A DNA stretch of 64,000 nt from JBGSQR01 sp964509295. GTDB taxonomy: Bacteria > Desulfobacterota > Desulfuromonadia > Geobacterales > Pseudopelobacteraceae. The number at the start of each line of letters is the position of its first letter. The stretch's first letter is position 1. The stretch lies in assembly GCA_964509295.1 (NCBI GenBank), contig CAZDWS010000001.1, positions 62,001-126,000 of the forward strand. Direction: 5' to 3'. The position numbers were made by a program, and so were the translations under genes. The notes below the pieces were generated by a model. That model was not told where the DNA came from, did no database searches, and saw nothing but the letters and a program-made list of their open reading frames with translations. Positions 17,694 to 26,504 of this stretch are shown here, one piece after another.

Positions 17694-18221
17694 CTACTGA
17701 ACTACAAAATCCGTAAAATAAACTTTCGCTATTTTTCCAGGGGGAAGAATCTTGTTAAGTGCCGTCATGATTTCTTCTTTAAGCTGATTTTTGCCCTGAA
17801 CATCCTGGATATCCTGAAGAGTCTTCGCACTCAGCAGTATCAGAATTGCATCCCTGATAGGAGCAAGCCGCGCATCAAGCTCTGCTTTGACTGCTGCAGA
17901 CATTTCAATTTCCACCTTGACCTTCAGATAGCGCAACTCCTGGCCGTCATAAATGTTAACGATAAATGGTTCCAGGGGATACATACTGGATACACCGGGG
18001 GCGGCACCTCCAGCCGGCGCAGCACCACCATGGGCATCAGCCTTGGCCTCTGTCTTGGCTCCATCTTTTGGTGCATCCTTTTTGCCACCCTTACCCAGCA
18101 ACATAAATGCCACTACACCAAGTATTAAAGCGACGGCAACCGCTGCTCCGATAATGATGAACATCTTTTTTTTACTGCCACCACCCTCAGCTTCAACAGG
18201 AGCCTGTTCTTCCTTGGCCAT
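17694..18221 (-). CDS. fliL: Flagellar basal-body-associated protein FliL
   Basis: Stator-associated membrane protein near the MS ring. The 175 residues have a short cytoplasmic N-terminus, one transmembrane helix (MFIIIGAAVAVALILGVVAF, about 20-40), an Ala/Lys/Gly-rich linker (about 46-80) and a periplasmic FliL domain (LEPFIVNIYDGQELRYLKVK, ILILLSAKTLQDIQDVQGKN). It is the first gene after the terminator behind flgE, so it probably starts its own transcript. A TTTACG/TATTTT pair spaced 17 bases in the leader is a weak sigma-70 candidate. Confidence 0.93.
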   Translation of the reverse strand: MAKEEQAPVEAEGGGSKKKMFIIIGAAVAVALILGVVAFMLLGKGGKKDAPKDGAKTEAKADAHGGAAPAGGAAPGVSSMYPLEPFIVNIYDGQELRYLKVKVEIEMSAAVKAELDARLAPIRDAILILLSAKTLQDIQDVQGKNQLKEEIMTALNKILPPGKIAKVYFTDFVVQ

Positions 18222-18321
18222 GGATCATTCCTCCGTACTGATGGACACAAAATATAGAAATTATGGATTGTCGTAAAATTTAAAACTAAATCTGCCTTTT
18301 TGCAACCTTTTAAAACGCAAA

Positions 18322-18357
18322 CGGAGACGTGAACCGACTTACCCGGTCACGCCTCCG
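18322..18357 (-). terminator. Terminator-like hairpin after flgE
   Basis: CGGAGGCGTGACCGG pairs with the opposite arm TCGGTTCACGTCTCCG with few mismatches around a short loop. On the minus strand it is followed by a T-rich run (GTTTGCGTTTT). It lies between the flgE stop and the fliL start. Confidence 0.6.
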
Positions 18358-18382
18358 CTTGCTGCAGTTAATCTAGCTATCC

Positions 18383-19279
18383 TTAGCGTTTGAGGTTCAG
18401 CACTTCCTGAGTCATTTCATCCGCTGTAGTAATAGTCTTCGAGTTTGCGGAATATGCGCGCTGTGTAAGTATCATCTTGACAAATTGTGCTGCCATATCA
18501 ACGTTGCTCTGCTCCAGCGAGTTTGAATACATCTTGCTGTTATTGCCGTTGGCTGCACTGATTATCGGCGTACCCGAACTGAGTGTCGTTTTAAAAAGTG
18601 ATAACCCCTGTTTTGATAGTGCCGGCGGGTTGGCAATGGAAGCGTAACCCACCTTTTTTGCATTGGCAAGAACTGTACTTACTGCACCCGAACCTGAATA
18701 GTAGGCTGTGACCGGGTTTCCGGAAGCATCAGCATATAGCACTGATATCAAACCGTTATTATCAAGTGTAGTAATCTTTTGAAAATCATAAGTAACTGCC
18801 GGTGCACCGGTTGTAAACGTCTGCGGTATAAAAATCGGAATACCATCCTGATCTAAAACCCTGTACCCATCAGGATTCTGCAAAGGCATTGTTGCAGGTG
18901 TCCCGGCTACTGCAGCACCCAGACGAAAAGCTCCTGCCCTGGTGTAGTATGCACTGTTTGGAGCGACAGCAGTTCCGCTAGGGGCATTAGTGCCTCCCAA
19001 TGCAAAAAAACCTTCTCCCTGAATGGCCATATCAGTTACTACCTCTGTATTTTCAAAGGCGCCCTGACCCATTACTGTGTCAATTTTCTCTATCTGTGTA
19101 CCACGGCCGATCTGAGAGCCGTTACCGGCATCTACGTAGATCATATCGGCAAAAAGCATCCTGTTGTACTTAAAGCCAATGGTATTTACGTTGGCCAGGT
19201 TGTTACCTATTACGTTAATTCCTTCAGCGTTGGCCAACAAGCCGGATACGCCGGAAAACATTGCGGATGTGATACTCAT
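18383..19279 (-). CDS. flgE: Flagellar hook protein FlgE (short form)
   Basis: Hook subunit. The start at 19279 is chosen because GGAGGCAACACC precedes it; an upstream start at 19318 would add 13 unlikely residues. The 298 residues have MSITSAMFSGVSGLLANAEG, the motif GNNLANVNTIGFKYNR and an AIQGEGFFAL segment. The C-terminus has EQSNVDMAAQFVKMILTQRA and ends in DEMTQEVLNLKR. Many FlgE proteins exceed 400 residues; this one has a small surface domain. Position after flgD supports FlgE rather than a rod protein. Confidence 0.87.
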   Translation of the reverse strand: MSITSAMFSGVSGLLANAEGINVIGNNLANVNTIGFKYNRMLFADMIYVDAGNGSQIGRGTQIEKIDTVMGQGAFENTEVVTDMAIQGEGFFALGGTNAPSGTAVAPNSAYYTRAGAFRLGAAVAGTPATMPLQNPDGYRVLDQDGIPIFIPQTFTTGAPAVTYDFQKITTLDNNGLISVLYADASGNPVTAYYSGSGAVSTVLANAKKVGYASIANPPALSKQGLSLFKTTLSSGTPIISAANGNNSKMYSNSLEQSNVDMAAQFVKMILTQRAYSANSKTITTADEMTQEVLNLKR

Positions 19280-19367
19280 GGTGTTGCCTCCGTTCTTTTG
19301 AGTTGCGAAGCGCGTCAATCGATCGGCGCTTCATGGGCTTCCTCAAGGAGGTCCAGCCCTGCCTGTT

Positions 19368-19757
19368 TTAAATGACTACTGCCGAGTCAATGTTGGTAAA
19401 AACGTTACCTTTCATCTGTGACTTGTCCATCGCTGTAACAACCGTACGGTTTTTGATACTGACCACCAGTGCCGCATCACCCATCATAACCAGAGATTCC
19501 TTACCACCCTTCTGGGCCACGCTGTTTACTGCGCCTTCCAGATTTGCCAGATCATTTGCAGTAAAATTAATATTGCGCGCCTTTAATCGATCCTGAGCGT
19601 GTTGCGAGAACTTTACTCCTTGTGATGGCAGTTTTGCGTCCAATACTTTTGCAAACGGTGAGCTGGATATCTCACCCGCAGTTGGTATTTTCGAGGTCTG
19701 TGGTCGATCAGTCCTTACAGGTTGGACAGGATTCGGGAAAAATACCTGATCCACCAT
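19368..19757 (-). CDS. Flagellar operon protein, TIGR02530 type
   Basis: Small protein of 129 residues, found between flgD and flgE in many flagellar operons and of unknown biochemical role. Recognisable parts are FAKVLDAKLPSQGVKFSQHA, QDRLKARNINFTANDLANLE and the C-terminal DAALVVSIKNRTVVTAMD. It has no signal peptide or membrane segment. It starts 3 bases after the flgD stop. The family assignment is from memory of its pattern and place. Confidence 0.8.
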   Translation of the reverse strand: MVDQVFFPNPVQPVRTDRPQTSKIPTAGEISSSPFAKVLDAKLPSQGVKFSQHAQDRLKARNINFTANDLANLEGAVNSVAQKGGKESLVMMGDAALVVSIKNRTVVTAMDKSQMKGNVFTNIDSAVVI

Positions 19758-19760
19758 CCC

Positions 19761-20423
19761 CTATACCCCCTTGATGCTGATCACATCTGTGATTGGTACA
19801 GTAATGAAACCGATACTCAATGTTGGAGTATTATTGGCAAATGACACTCCATCAACACGACCTGTTGTATAGGTAGTCCCGGCAATCGCCGTACCGCTTG
19901 TTGAAGTTCCTTTAACTGTGAAATTGTAAGCCCCTGCTGGTAACAATGCTCCGCTGCCGTCACGGCCATCCCAGGTAAAGCTGTTATCTCCTGCGGCGAG
20001 TTCCCCAAGTGTAGCGGTTCTGACTACGCTTCCCGAACTGTTTGTAATTGTTACGGTACCGGAAGAAGTTGCCACAGAGTTGTTAAACTGCAGAACAGCA
20101 GAAGTACTGCCGTCAAAATTAACTGCAGTGCCGTTAGCCTTGACATTGCCGCCGATAAATGAAGCTGAGTTGACTGCTACTGAATTGTTCTGGGCAGACA
20201 GAAGTTTGTTCATGGCTGTCGTTGTATTATACGACTGCTCAACCATCGTTAGTTGAGAGATCTGTTGCAGCATTGCAGTTGAATCCTGAGGCTTAAGCGG
20301 GTCCTGATATTGTAATTGGGCGACAAACAGTTTCAGAAAGGCTTCACTGTCCATGCCGAATGACTTCTTCATCTGGTCCGCTGCAGTGCCGGTAGTTGTT
20401 GATGAAGTTACGTTTGTTATCAT
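19761..20423 (-). CDS. flgD: Hook assembly scaffold FlgD
   Basis: Hook-capping protein needed for hook polymerisation. The 220 residues show the conserved N-terminal block DSEAFLKLFVAQLQYQDPLK and PQDSTAMLQQISQLTMVEQ. A FlgD Ig-like/tudor region follows, with LGELAAGDNSFTWDGRDGSG and LPAGAYNFTVKGTS. It lies directly after fliK, the typical order. Confidence 0.95.
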   Translation of the reverse strand: MITNVTSSTTTGTAADQMKKSFGMDSEAFLKLFVAQLQYQDPLKPQDSTAMLQQISQLTMVEQSYNTTTAMNKLLSAQNNSVAVNSASFIGGNVKANGTAVNFDGSTSAVLQFNNSVATSSGTVTITNSSGSVVRTATLGELAAGDNSFTWDGRDGSGALLPAGAYNFTVKGTSTSGTAIAGTTYTTGRVDGVSFANNTPTLSIGFITVPITDVISIKGV

Positions 20424-20438
20424 GATGTCCTCCTTTCT

Positions 20439-22280
20439 TTAAAAATGTAAATCCAGTGTTGATTTTTCTGCCCTGGCAAAATAAACCGGCAATGACGGAT
20501 TCAACTCTGCTGACCGGGTTCGGTACCCACCGGCTGCCAGCCACTGCTGGGACTGCCTGTTTTTAGCCATTTCACGCCATTCGGGCTGAGAATTACCACC
20601 CTGATTGGCATTACCGTTGTTGCCGCCGGTAACTTCAAACTTTTCCATGTTGATATTCTGTCTAGCCAAAGACTCTTTCAATGAATCGGCATGCTGAAGC
20701 AGGCTTTCTCTGGCACTTCTGTTTTCAGCAACTATTTCAACCCTCAGTCGCTGATCTTCCAGCCTGAAATTCACCTTAATGTCCCCCAGATGATCCGGTG
20801 AGAGCTGAATAGTGATCTGATCACTACCCTGCTTAATCTCACGAGTACTTAGCTGGGCCTTAACCTGACCGGCAACATTTTCACTGCTGGCCATTTTTGG
20901 CTGCTGCAAAATATCAATTTGTTCAGCATTGCCTGTTGAGATGTTTGCAGTACTAACTACCTGACCATTTGTCATCTGCTGCAGACCCGGCTTTGGCAAG
21001 TCAAGATTCTGCTGACCAAATCCACCGTTATCCTTACCCGAAAAACCTGATTCGGAACCACTGAATTCTGCTTGCATCGCTTCAGAAACGGCATTTCCGG
21101 TTGCTGCTTTTGCGCTATCTGACACTGAAACAGCAAGCTTTTCCTGAGGCTGATCAAATACAGCACTAGCCATTCCCAGTGAAGCCTCCACAGAAGCGGA
21201 ACGGGAAAATTTGAAATCGGCTGTAGAGACAGAAGCCTGGGAGCTGACTGACGTTTGCAACAACACATCATTCGTGTTTTGAATTGCTGCTTCTGCTGAC
21301 ACTTGTCCAGGTACTGTTTTTACCGGATCCTGAGAAAAAACTGTTTTCTGCCTGACTGCTGCCGGCTTGACTGACTGCTGACTAACGTCTCCAGCCGTTT
21401 TTGTATCTGAATCCGTTTTTACTACTGCTGCCTGCCCCTCCACAACCGGATTCTGCCCCGCCGCTATAACCGGCGTTAAAGGTATTTGTACTCCCGCAAT
21501 CTCGGTTGTTTTAGTCTCCTGAGTAGTCGCCCCAGCCTGTAAATTTACCGGCTGCTGCATCAACACACCATTAAAAACAGAATTTTGGGCTAAAAGTTCA
21601 ACCTGTACCTGATTTTTGTCGGCCATTATTCCGGCTGCAACTTCAACTGAAGAAAACATAATCTCATTGGCCGCATTCTGCGTACCAACATTTTCTCCTG
21701 AAATACCCGAATCTGCTTTAGCTGTTTCCGCTTGAAACTGCTTGTCTTCCGGCAACAGCAACTCAGTGGTCGCATTCTGCGCCCTGACCAGCCCGTCTAT
21801 TTTACCTGAATCAGCTTCCGCATCGACTATTTGAGGCATTCTGCCTTCAAACAACGGCTGTACTAGTGTTGCCGCTGCGACTACTACCGAAGTATCCACA
21901 TTCTGTGGAATCGTTTTTACATCCTGAACTTCTGATAATTTTGACTCTGGCTTTTTTTCCACTACCTGGTCAATGTTGCTATCAGGCACCTTAATCTGAT
22001 CACTGCTTTTGCTTGAAACCTCTTCGGGTTTCTGCTGTCTGACCGGTTCTGCTTTTCGTTCAACATCTTTTACCGCCGGACGTTTTACCTCTGTTCGAGC
22101 TGGTTGTTCCGTTTTACCGTAATTCTTAGGAGCAGCATTCCTAAGAACACCATCAAAAGAACCAGACTCATTCTTCTGAAACGGTTTTGAAGTTATTGAA
22201 GTATTTACCGGCATTGAAAAATCAACCTTTGCTCTTGCTGATAACTGCATAAACAACTGTCCTGTATCCATTATTTTCAC
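20439..22280 (-). CDS. fliK: Flagellar hook-length control protein FliK
   Basis: Secreted ruler that measures hook length and triggers the FlhB specificity switch. The 613 residues are mostly low-complexity, Gln/Val/Ala/Ser-rich and disordered, as expected of the ruler part. The C-terminal Flg_hook domain is clear: SDQITIQLSPDHLGDIKVNF, then LEDQRLRVEIVAENRSARES and LLQHADSLKESLARQNINME (about 480-555). It lies between motE and flgD. A second FliK-like gene is at 35837-38038. Confidence 0.92.
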   Translation of the reverse strand: MKIMDTGQLFMQLSARAKVDFSMPVNTSITSKPFQKNESGSFDGVLRNAAPKNYGKTEQPARTEVKRPAVKDVERKAEPVRQQKPEEVSSKSSDQIKVPDSNIDQVVEKKPESKLSEVQDVKTIPQNVDTSVVVAAATLVQPLFEGRMPQIVDAEADSGKIDGLVRAQNATTELLLPEDKQFQAETAKADSGISGENVGTQNAANEIMFSSVEVAAGIMADKNQVQVELLAQNSVFNGVLMQQPVNLQAGATTQETKTTEIAGVQIPLTPVIAAGQNPVVEGQAAVVKTDSDTKTAGDVSQQSVKPAAVRQKTVFSQDPVKTVPGQVSAEAAIQNTNDVLLQTSVSSQASVSTADFKFSRSASVEASLGMASAVFDQPQEKLAVSVSDSAKAATGNAVSEAMQAEFSGSESGFSGKDNGGFGQQNLDLPKPGLQQMTNGQVVSTANISTGNAEQIDILQQPKMASSENVAGQVKAQLSTREIKQGSDQITIQLSPDHLGDIKVNFRLEDQRLRVEIVAENRSARESLLQHADSLKESLARQNINMEKFEVTGGNNGNANQGGNSQPEWREMAKNRQSQQWLAAGGYRTRSAELNPSLPVYFARAEKSTLDLHF

Positions 22281-22294
22281 CTCCTTTCTATTGA

Positions 22295-22333
22295 ATTTCC
22301 CCTGGTATGGACAGAATCTTGACCAGGGAATTG
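22295..22333. repeat. Inverted repeat between motE and fliK
   Basis: AATTTCCCCTGGT and ACCAGGGAATT form imperfect arms around a loop of about 15 bases. It has no strong T-run, so it may be an mRNA processing or weak attenuation structure rather than a full terminator. Confidence 0.4.
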
Positions 22334-22375
22334 ATTTTGATTCTATGTCATCAATAAAGTAATTTCAGTCAAAAA

Positions 22376-22945
22376 CTATACACCTTTAAGGTTTTCATTA
22401 ATCCATTTCAAAACCCTGGGCTGCTTCAGAAATGGTATCAACTTTATAATTGTTTTGGTATCCATCTGATTCAGAAGAGCAATTGCCTTACTCTCCTCAA
22501 GCTGATCCATCAATTGACCGGCCTGTTCCGCTTTCATCTTCTTGAACATACCGAGCATTTTTTTCTGTTTTTCATCAAGTATTTTTTTCTGGGCCTTGTT
22601 GGAGTCATCCAGCTTTTTCTTTGATTCATTTAGTGACTTGATCTGTGAATCGATCTTGTCTCCCATTTTTTTCAGTTCAAGTTCTTTGGCGGCAATAGCA
22701 GCCTCTTTTTCTGCAAGTTGCTGGCGGCGCGCATCCTGTATCGCTTTTTCCTCCCTGGCCGCCCTGGAGGCATTAGGTGGTGGTGAGTCTTTCCCATCCT
22801 TTGCAGACTTTTCATCCTTAGGTGCTTCAGTTGCTTTTTTTTCCTCTGGTGCTGCAGCATGCAGCAAGCTTAAAGGTTGAGAAAACTGAAAAAGCAGACT
22901 GACGGCTCCAACAACAATCATTATCGGTATTGCTCGGCGCATCAC
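22376..22945 (-). CDS. MotE/MgtE-N-like flagellar protein
   Basis: Protein of 189 residues placed between fliJ and fliK, where the MotE/YlxF-type genes occur. It has an N-terminal hydrophobic segment (IPIMIVVGAVSLLFQFSQPL), a long charged coiled coil (about 65-130, rich in Lys/Glu/Ala) and a C-terminal MgtE-N-like helical domain (MLGMFKKMKAEQAGQLMDQL, LLNQMDTKTIIKLIPFL). In other bacteria MotE acts as a periplasmic chaperone for stator proteins. Function here is inferred from family and position. It overlaps fliJ by 4 bases. Confidence 0.82.
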   Translation of the reverse strand: MMRRAIPIMIVVGAVSLLFQFSQPLSLLHAAAPEEKKATEAPKDEKSAKDGKDSPPPNASRAAREEKAIQDARRQQLAEKEAAIAAKELELKKMGDKIDSQIKSLNESKKKLDDSNKAQKKILDEKQKKMLGMFKKMKAEQAGQLMDQLEESKAIALLNQMDTKTIIKLIPFLKQPRVLKWINENLKGV

Positions 22946-23385
22946 TTCACATCACCCTGTTTCTGGATAGCAATTTCATCCATGAAAGCCTGTTCCTTCA
23001 GATCTGTTTCTTTCCTGCGTTCCTGCGCTTTTTTTTCTTTCAGCGATTCCAAAACTTTTTTATCCTTTGTCGCATCCAGCAGTTCTTCCCGGCGCTCGTC
23101 CAGGACCCGTTCCAGCTGATCAAGTTCTTCCTGCTTCTTTTTAATATCATCTCTTTTACGGGCAAAAAAATCGCTGTATCTGCGTATATCTTCTATGTTG
23201 TTTAAATCAGCATGACACTCGCAAAACTGGTTGGATAAATCCCGTACTTCTGTCTCTTCCTGTACCAACTGTTCATTTACCTGCTCCACATCCTGTTTGG
23301 CAGCGGCAAACTCATGCTTACGCATACGCTCCATTTCCAGACGGTATTTAAGAACCTGCTCCAATTCAAAAGGTTTTACTGCCAC
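22942..23385 (-). CDS. fliJ: Flagellar export protein FliJ
   Basis: Coiled-coil stalk of the export ATPase, analogous to the gamma subunit of F-ATPase. The 147 residues are almost entirely helical and charged, starting PFELEQVLKYRLEMERMRK, which is typical of FliJ, with long Glu/Lys/Arg heptads. It follows fliI and precedes motE. Sequence similarity is weak in this family; context makes the call strong. Confidence 0.9.
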   Translation of the reverse strand: MAVKPFELEQVLKYRLEMERMRKHEFAAAKQDVEQVNEQLVQEETEVRDLSNQFCECHADLNNIEDIRRYSDFFARKRDDIKKKQEELDQLERVLDERREELLDATKDKKVLESLKEKKAQERRKETDLKEQAFMDEIAIQKQGDVK

Positions 23386-23416
23386 AATAAGACAACTCCC
23401 TCAAAAACCCTTTAAT

Positions 23417-24736
23417 TCAATTTTCGAAAAGGTCTCTCAATTCATTTACAGAATCTTCCATACTAACCGGATTCTGAACAGCTTGTTTGAGATAGGCCAC
23501 CATACCTTCATTTTTTAACAATGCATAATCTATACCCGGATTACTTCCGGCTTTGTAAGCACCGATATTTATCAAATCTTCGGACTGTTTATAGGTAGCC
23601 ATCGCTTCCTTGAATTTACCAGCCAGGGCTTGCTGTTCTGCCGTAGTTACATCGCCCATAACCCTGCTGGCACTGGCAAGCAGGTCTACCGGCGGGTAAA
23701 TATTTCTGGCGGCAAGATCTCGAGACAGGACAATATGCCCATCCAGAATACTGCGCATGGCATCGGAAATTGGCTCATTAAAATCATCGCCTTCCACAAG
23801 CACCGTATACAATCCCGTAATACTGCCATCCATAAAGTTTCCGGTACGCTCTATCAGTTTCGGAAGTGCTGCAAACACCGACGGAGTGTACCCTTTGGTG
23901 GTGGGAGGCTCACCAATGGCAAGTCCAACTTCCCGCATTGCCATGGCAAAACGGGTCGCCGAATCCATCATCAGCAATACTTTTTTCCCCTGTTTCTGAA
24001 AATATTCCGCTATTGTTGTGGCGATAAAAGCGCCGCGCATACGCACCAGTGGCGGTTGATCCGAAGTTGCAACAACTACCACCGACTTTTTGAGCCCCTC
24101 TTCCTGTAAATCCTTTTCGATAAACTCCCTGAGTTCGCGTCCGCGTTCACCGATAAGCGCAATAACATTTATATCCGCTTCCGTATACCTGGCTATCATT
24201 CCCAGTAATGTTGACTTTCCGACACCGGAGCCTGCCATAATTCCGACACGCTGCCCCTGCCCACATGTCAATAATCCGTTAATACTGCGAATACCCAGAT
24301 CCAGCGGTTTTCTAATCGGCTTTCGTGACATGGGATTGACAGGTGTTGCGTAGATCGGATATTCCTCTTCAACGTGCAACGGTCCCTTACCATCAATCGG
24401 ATTACCCAGGCCGTCAATAATCCTGCCCAGCATCAACGGGCCAACGCCCATAGTGGCTTTCTCGCGGCGAACTGAAATCAGACTGTCAAGGCCGACGCCC
24501 CTCAGTTCTCCCAGCGGCATCAGTAAAGTTTTATTATTGCGGAAACCAACCACCTCGGCCGGAATCGGCTCACCGTCAACCGGCCTTATCTCACAAATTG
24601 TACCGACAGAAGTATCCGGGCAGTACCCTTCAATTACAAGACCGACAACCTGACTGACTTTGCCATGCATTCTGATCGACTTTGCCGATTCGACTGCTGC
24701 AATATATTTTGACATATTCAAATTAGTCTGTGGCAT
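23417..24736 (-). CDS. fliI: Flagellar export ATPase FliI
   Basis: ATPase of the flagellar type III export apparatus. The start at 24736 is preceded by AGGAGACCTTTA and gives 439 residues; a start at 24766 would overlap fliH. Walker A is GSGVGKSTLLG, preceded by GQRVGIMA. Other F1-beta-like motifs include IALIGERGRELREFI, VLLMMDSATRFAMAMREVGL and YTPSVFAALPKLIERTG. It lies between fliH and fliJ. Confidence 0.96.
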   Translation of the reverse strand: MPQTNLNMSKYIAAVESAKSIRMHGKVSQVVGLVIEGYCPDTSVGTICEIRPVDGEPIPAEVVGFRNNKTLLMPLGELRGVGLDSLISVRREKATMGVGPLMLGRIIDGLGNPIDGKGPLHVEEEYPIYATPVNPMSRKPIRKPLDLGIRSINGLLTCGQGQRVGIMAGSGVGKSTLLGMIARYTEADINVIALIGERGRELREFIEKDLQEEGLKKSVVVVATSDQPPLVRMRGAFIATTIAEYFQKQGKKVLLMMDSATRFAMAMREVGLAIGEPPTTKGYTPSVFAALPKLIERTGNFMDGSITGLYTVLVEGDDFNEPISDAMRSILDGHIVLSRDLAARNIYPPVDLLASASRVMGDVTTAEQQALAGKFKEAMATYKQSEDLINIGAYKAGSNPGIDYALLKNEGMVAYLKQAVQNPVSMEDSVNELRDLFEN

Positions 24737-24752
24737 TAAAGGTCTCCTGGCA

Positions 24753-25487
24753 CTATGGGCCGGCACCTGTAACGGAAAGGGTTCGTTCTTCTTTTAGTGA
24801 GCGGAAGATCTCTTCCAACTGGGAATCTAATCCGGCATCAATGGTTCCCAATTCGGAATCCACCATACAAAAACCCTGCAATACGGTGGGGTCAGACTTG
24901 AGCTGCATCCTGCTGGTGATCAGTTCTTTTCTGAGAACATCACCATGACCGGTTGTGACAAGCACATAATCGTCAGGATTCAACCTGATAGTAATTTCGT
25001 CACGTTCCGATATGGCGCCGATCGCCGCCTGCACAACATTCGTCAGAATGGCTCTGTCCTGTGAAATTTCCCGTAAAATAACTTTACGGGAAACAAGCAT
25101 AATCAATTTGACCAGCTCGTCCTCAGACTCCCTGAGAATTTTTTCTCGCAGTGACTGAACGCCTTCAGCAGCGGTTCGCAGCGACCTGAAAACGTTAACC
25201 AGTCCGCGTTCAGCCAGATTTTTACCATCGGTCAGACCGTTTTCAAAAGCCTCTCTCAACTGCTGCTGCAGAGCTTCCTCTGTCAAAGTAATACTGGGCG
25301 GCTCTGCTACTTCCTGATCCTCACCCGTTCGATTCATTTCTGAACTATCAAACAGGCCCATTGGCAAAAATCCGCAACTCTGGACTTCACCATGGCCGGC
25401 ATGAATTCCGGGCTTGAGTGACTTGAATAAAAATTCACCCACATTTGAGCTATTTTGCATAGATGACTTGATTATTCTAGACAAGTA
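24753..25487 (-). CDS. fliH: Flagellar assembly protein FliH
   Basis: Regulator that docks FliI to the C ring. TTG at 25487 is chosen: it follows GGAGAAG at 9 bases and gives LSRIIKSS..., a FliH-like start; GTG at 25502 is an alternative. About 244 residues. The coiled-coil middle contains LQQQLREAFENGLTDGKNLA, and the C-terminal ESD-like domain contains ELVKLIMLVSRKVILREISQ and IRLNPDDYVLV. It overlaps the 3' end of fliG, so translation is probably coupled. Confidence 0.9.
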   Translation of the reverse strand, partial: YLSRIIKSSMQNSSNVGEFLFKSLKPGIHAGHGEVQSCGFLPMGLFDSSEMNRTGEDQEVAEPPSITLTEEALQQQLREAFENGLTDGKNLAERGLVNVFRSLRTAAEGVQSLREKILRESEDELVKLIMLVSRKVILREISQDRAILTNVVQAAIGAISERDEITIRLNPDDYVLVTTGHGDVLRKELITSRMQLKSDPTVLQGFCMVDSELGTIDAGLDSQLEEIFRSLKEERTLSVTGAGP

Positions 25488-26469
25488 GATCTTCTCCACC
25501 ACGACCGGCCAGAACTATTTTTCCTTCCTCTTCCATCTTACGGACAATCTTGATAATTTCTCCCTGCGCCTTCTCAACATCAGAAAGCCGTACAGGCCCC
25601 ATAACTTCCAGGTCCTCTTTAATCATGTCTGCAGCGCGACTGGAAATATTCCTGAAAATCTTGTCCTTGACATCATCTGCCGAAGTTTTCATAGCCAGTG
25701 TCAGGGTATCGTTACTTACTTCACGCATAATTGACTGGATGCTGCGGTCATCCAGATTAAATACATCCTCAAAGGTAAACAGGTGTTTGCGGATGATTTC
25801 TGCCAAAGGCGGACTGATGACATCCAGTTTATCCAGAATCTGTTTTTCCTTGCTACGGTCAAAGTGATTGAACATATCAACAACTTTTTCAATACCGCCG
25901 ACTTTGTAACGCTGGGTACCGCCCATGGACTGAATCTCTTTTTTCATTACCTCATCCAGGTCCATCAGTATTTCCGGCGAAACCTGTTCCACATCAGCAA
26001 TACGCAACACCACCTCAGCCTGCAGTTCTTGTGGTAAAAGGCTGATAATTTCGCTGGTCTGTTTTGATTTCAGCTTTGCCAGAACAACTGCAACCGCCTG
26101 GGGGTGTTCCTGAGACAGAAAGTTGGCAATACTCTTTGAGTCCATTGCGGCCAGAATATCAACCAGATCTCCATAACTGGAGGCTCTTAGTTCTTCCATC
26201 AACATGAACGCCTTATCTGCACCAAGGGCTTTTTCCAGAATTTTTTGCACAAACTCCTCACCCTGTGAAAAAATGCCCGATTCCGGATTAATTGTGGTTG
26301 TAAAATCTTCCACAACCTCTTTGATGGTAATACGGCTGATATGTCCCAGCGAAGCCATTGCTTTACTGATTTTCTTTATCTGTTCATCGTCCATATGCTC
26401 AAAAACCTTGGCTGTTACATCATTGCCAAGGTAAAGAAGCAGAATGGCTGCTTTTTCCGAACCGGTCAT
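25477..26469 (-). CDS. fliG: Flagellar motor switch protein FliG
   Basis: C-ring protein contacting the stator and the MS ring. The 330-residue length is standard. It begins MTGSEKAAILLLYLGNDVTA, has the EHPQAVAVVLAKLKSKQTSE block of the middle domain, and the C-terminal torque domain with TFEDVFNLDDRSIQSIMREV, including the charged residues of the torque helix. It lies between fliF and fliH. Confidence 0.97.
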   Translation of the reverse strand: MTGSEKAAILLLYLGNDVTAKVFEHMDDEQIKKISKAMASLGHISRITIKEVVEDFTTTINPESGIFSQGEEFVQKILEKALGADKAFMLMEELRASSYGDLVDILAAMDSKSIANFLSQEHPQAVAVVLAKLKSKQTSEIISLLPQELQAEVVLRIADVEQVSPEILMDLDEVMKKEIQSMGGTQRYKVGGIEKVVDMFNHFDRSKEKQILDKLDVISPPLAEIIRKHLFTFEDVFNLDDRSIQSIMREVSNDTLTLAMKTSADDVKDKIFRNISSRAADMIKEDLEVMGPVRLSDVEKAQGEIIKIVRKMEEEGKIVLAGRGGEDLLV

Positions 26470-26504
26470 AAAATTCCTGTTACTTTTACATTATTATTTT
26501 ACGC

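Noticed and set aside
19280..19367. Sigma-28-like box GCCGAT upstream of flgE
   Set aside because: No TAAA box at a suitable distance; the short match is likely chance.
22295..22333. Full terminator between motE and fliK
   Set aside because: It has arms but no T-run, and the genes on both sides belong to one operon. Kept only as an inverted repeat.
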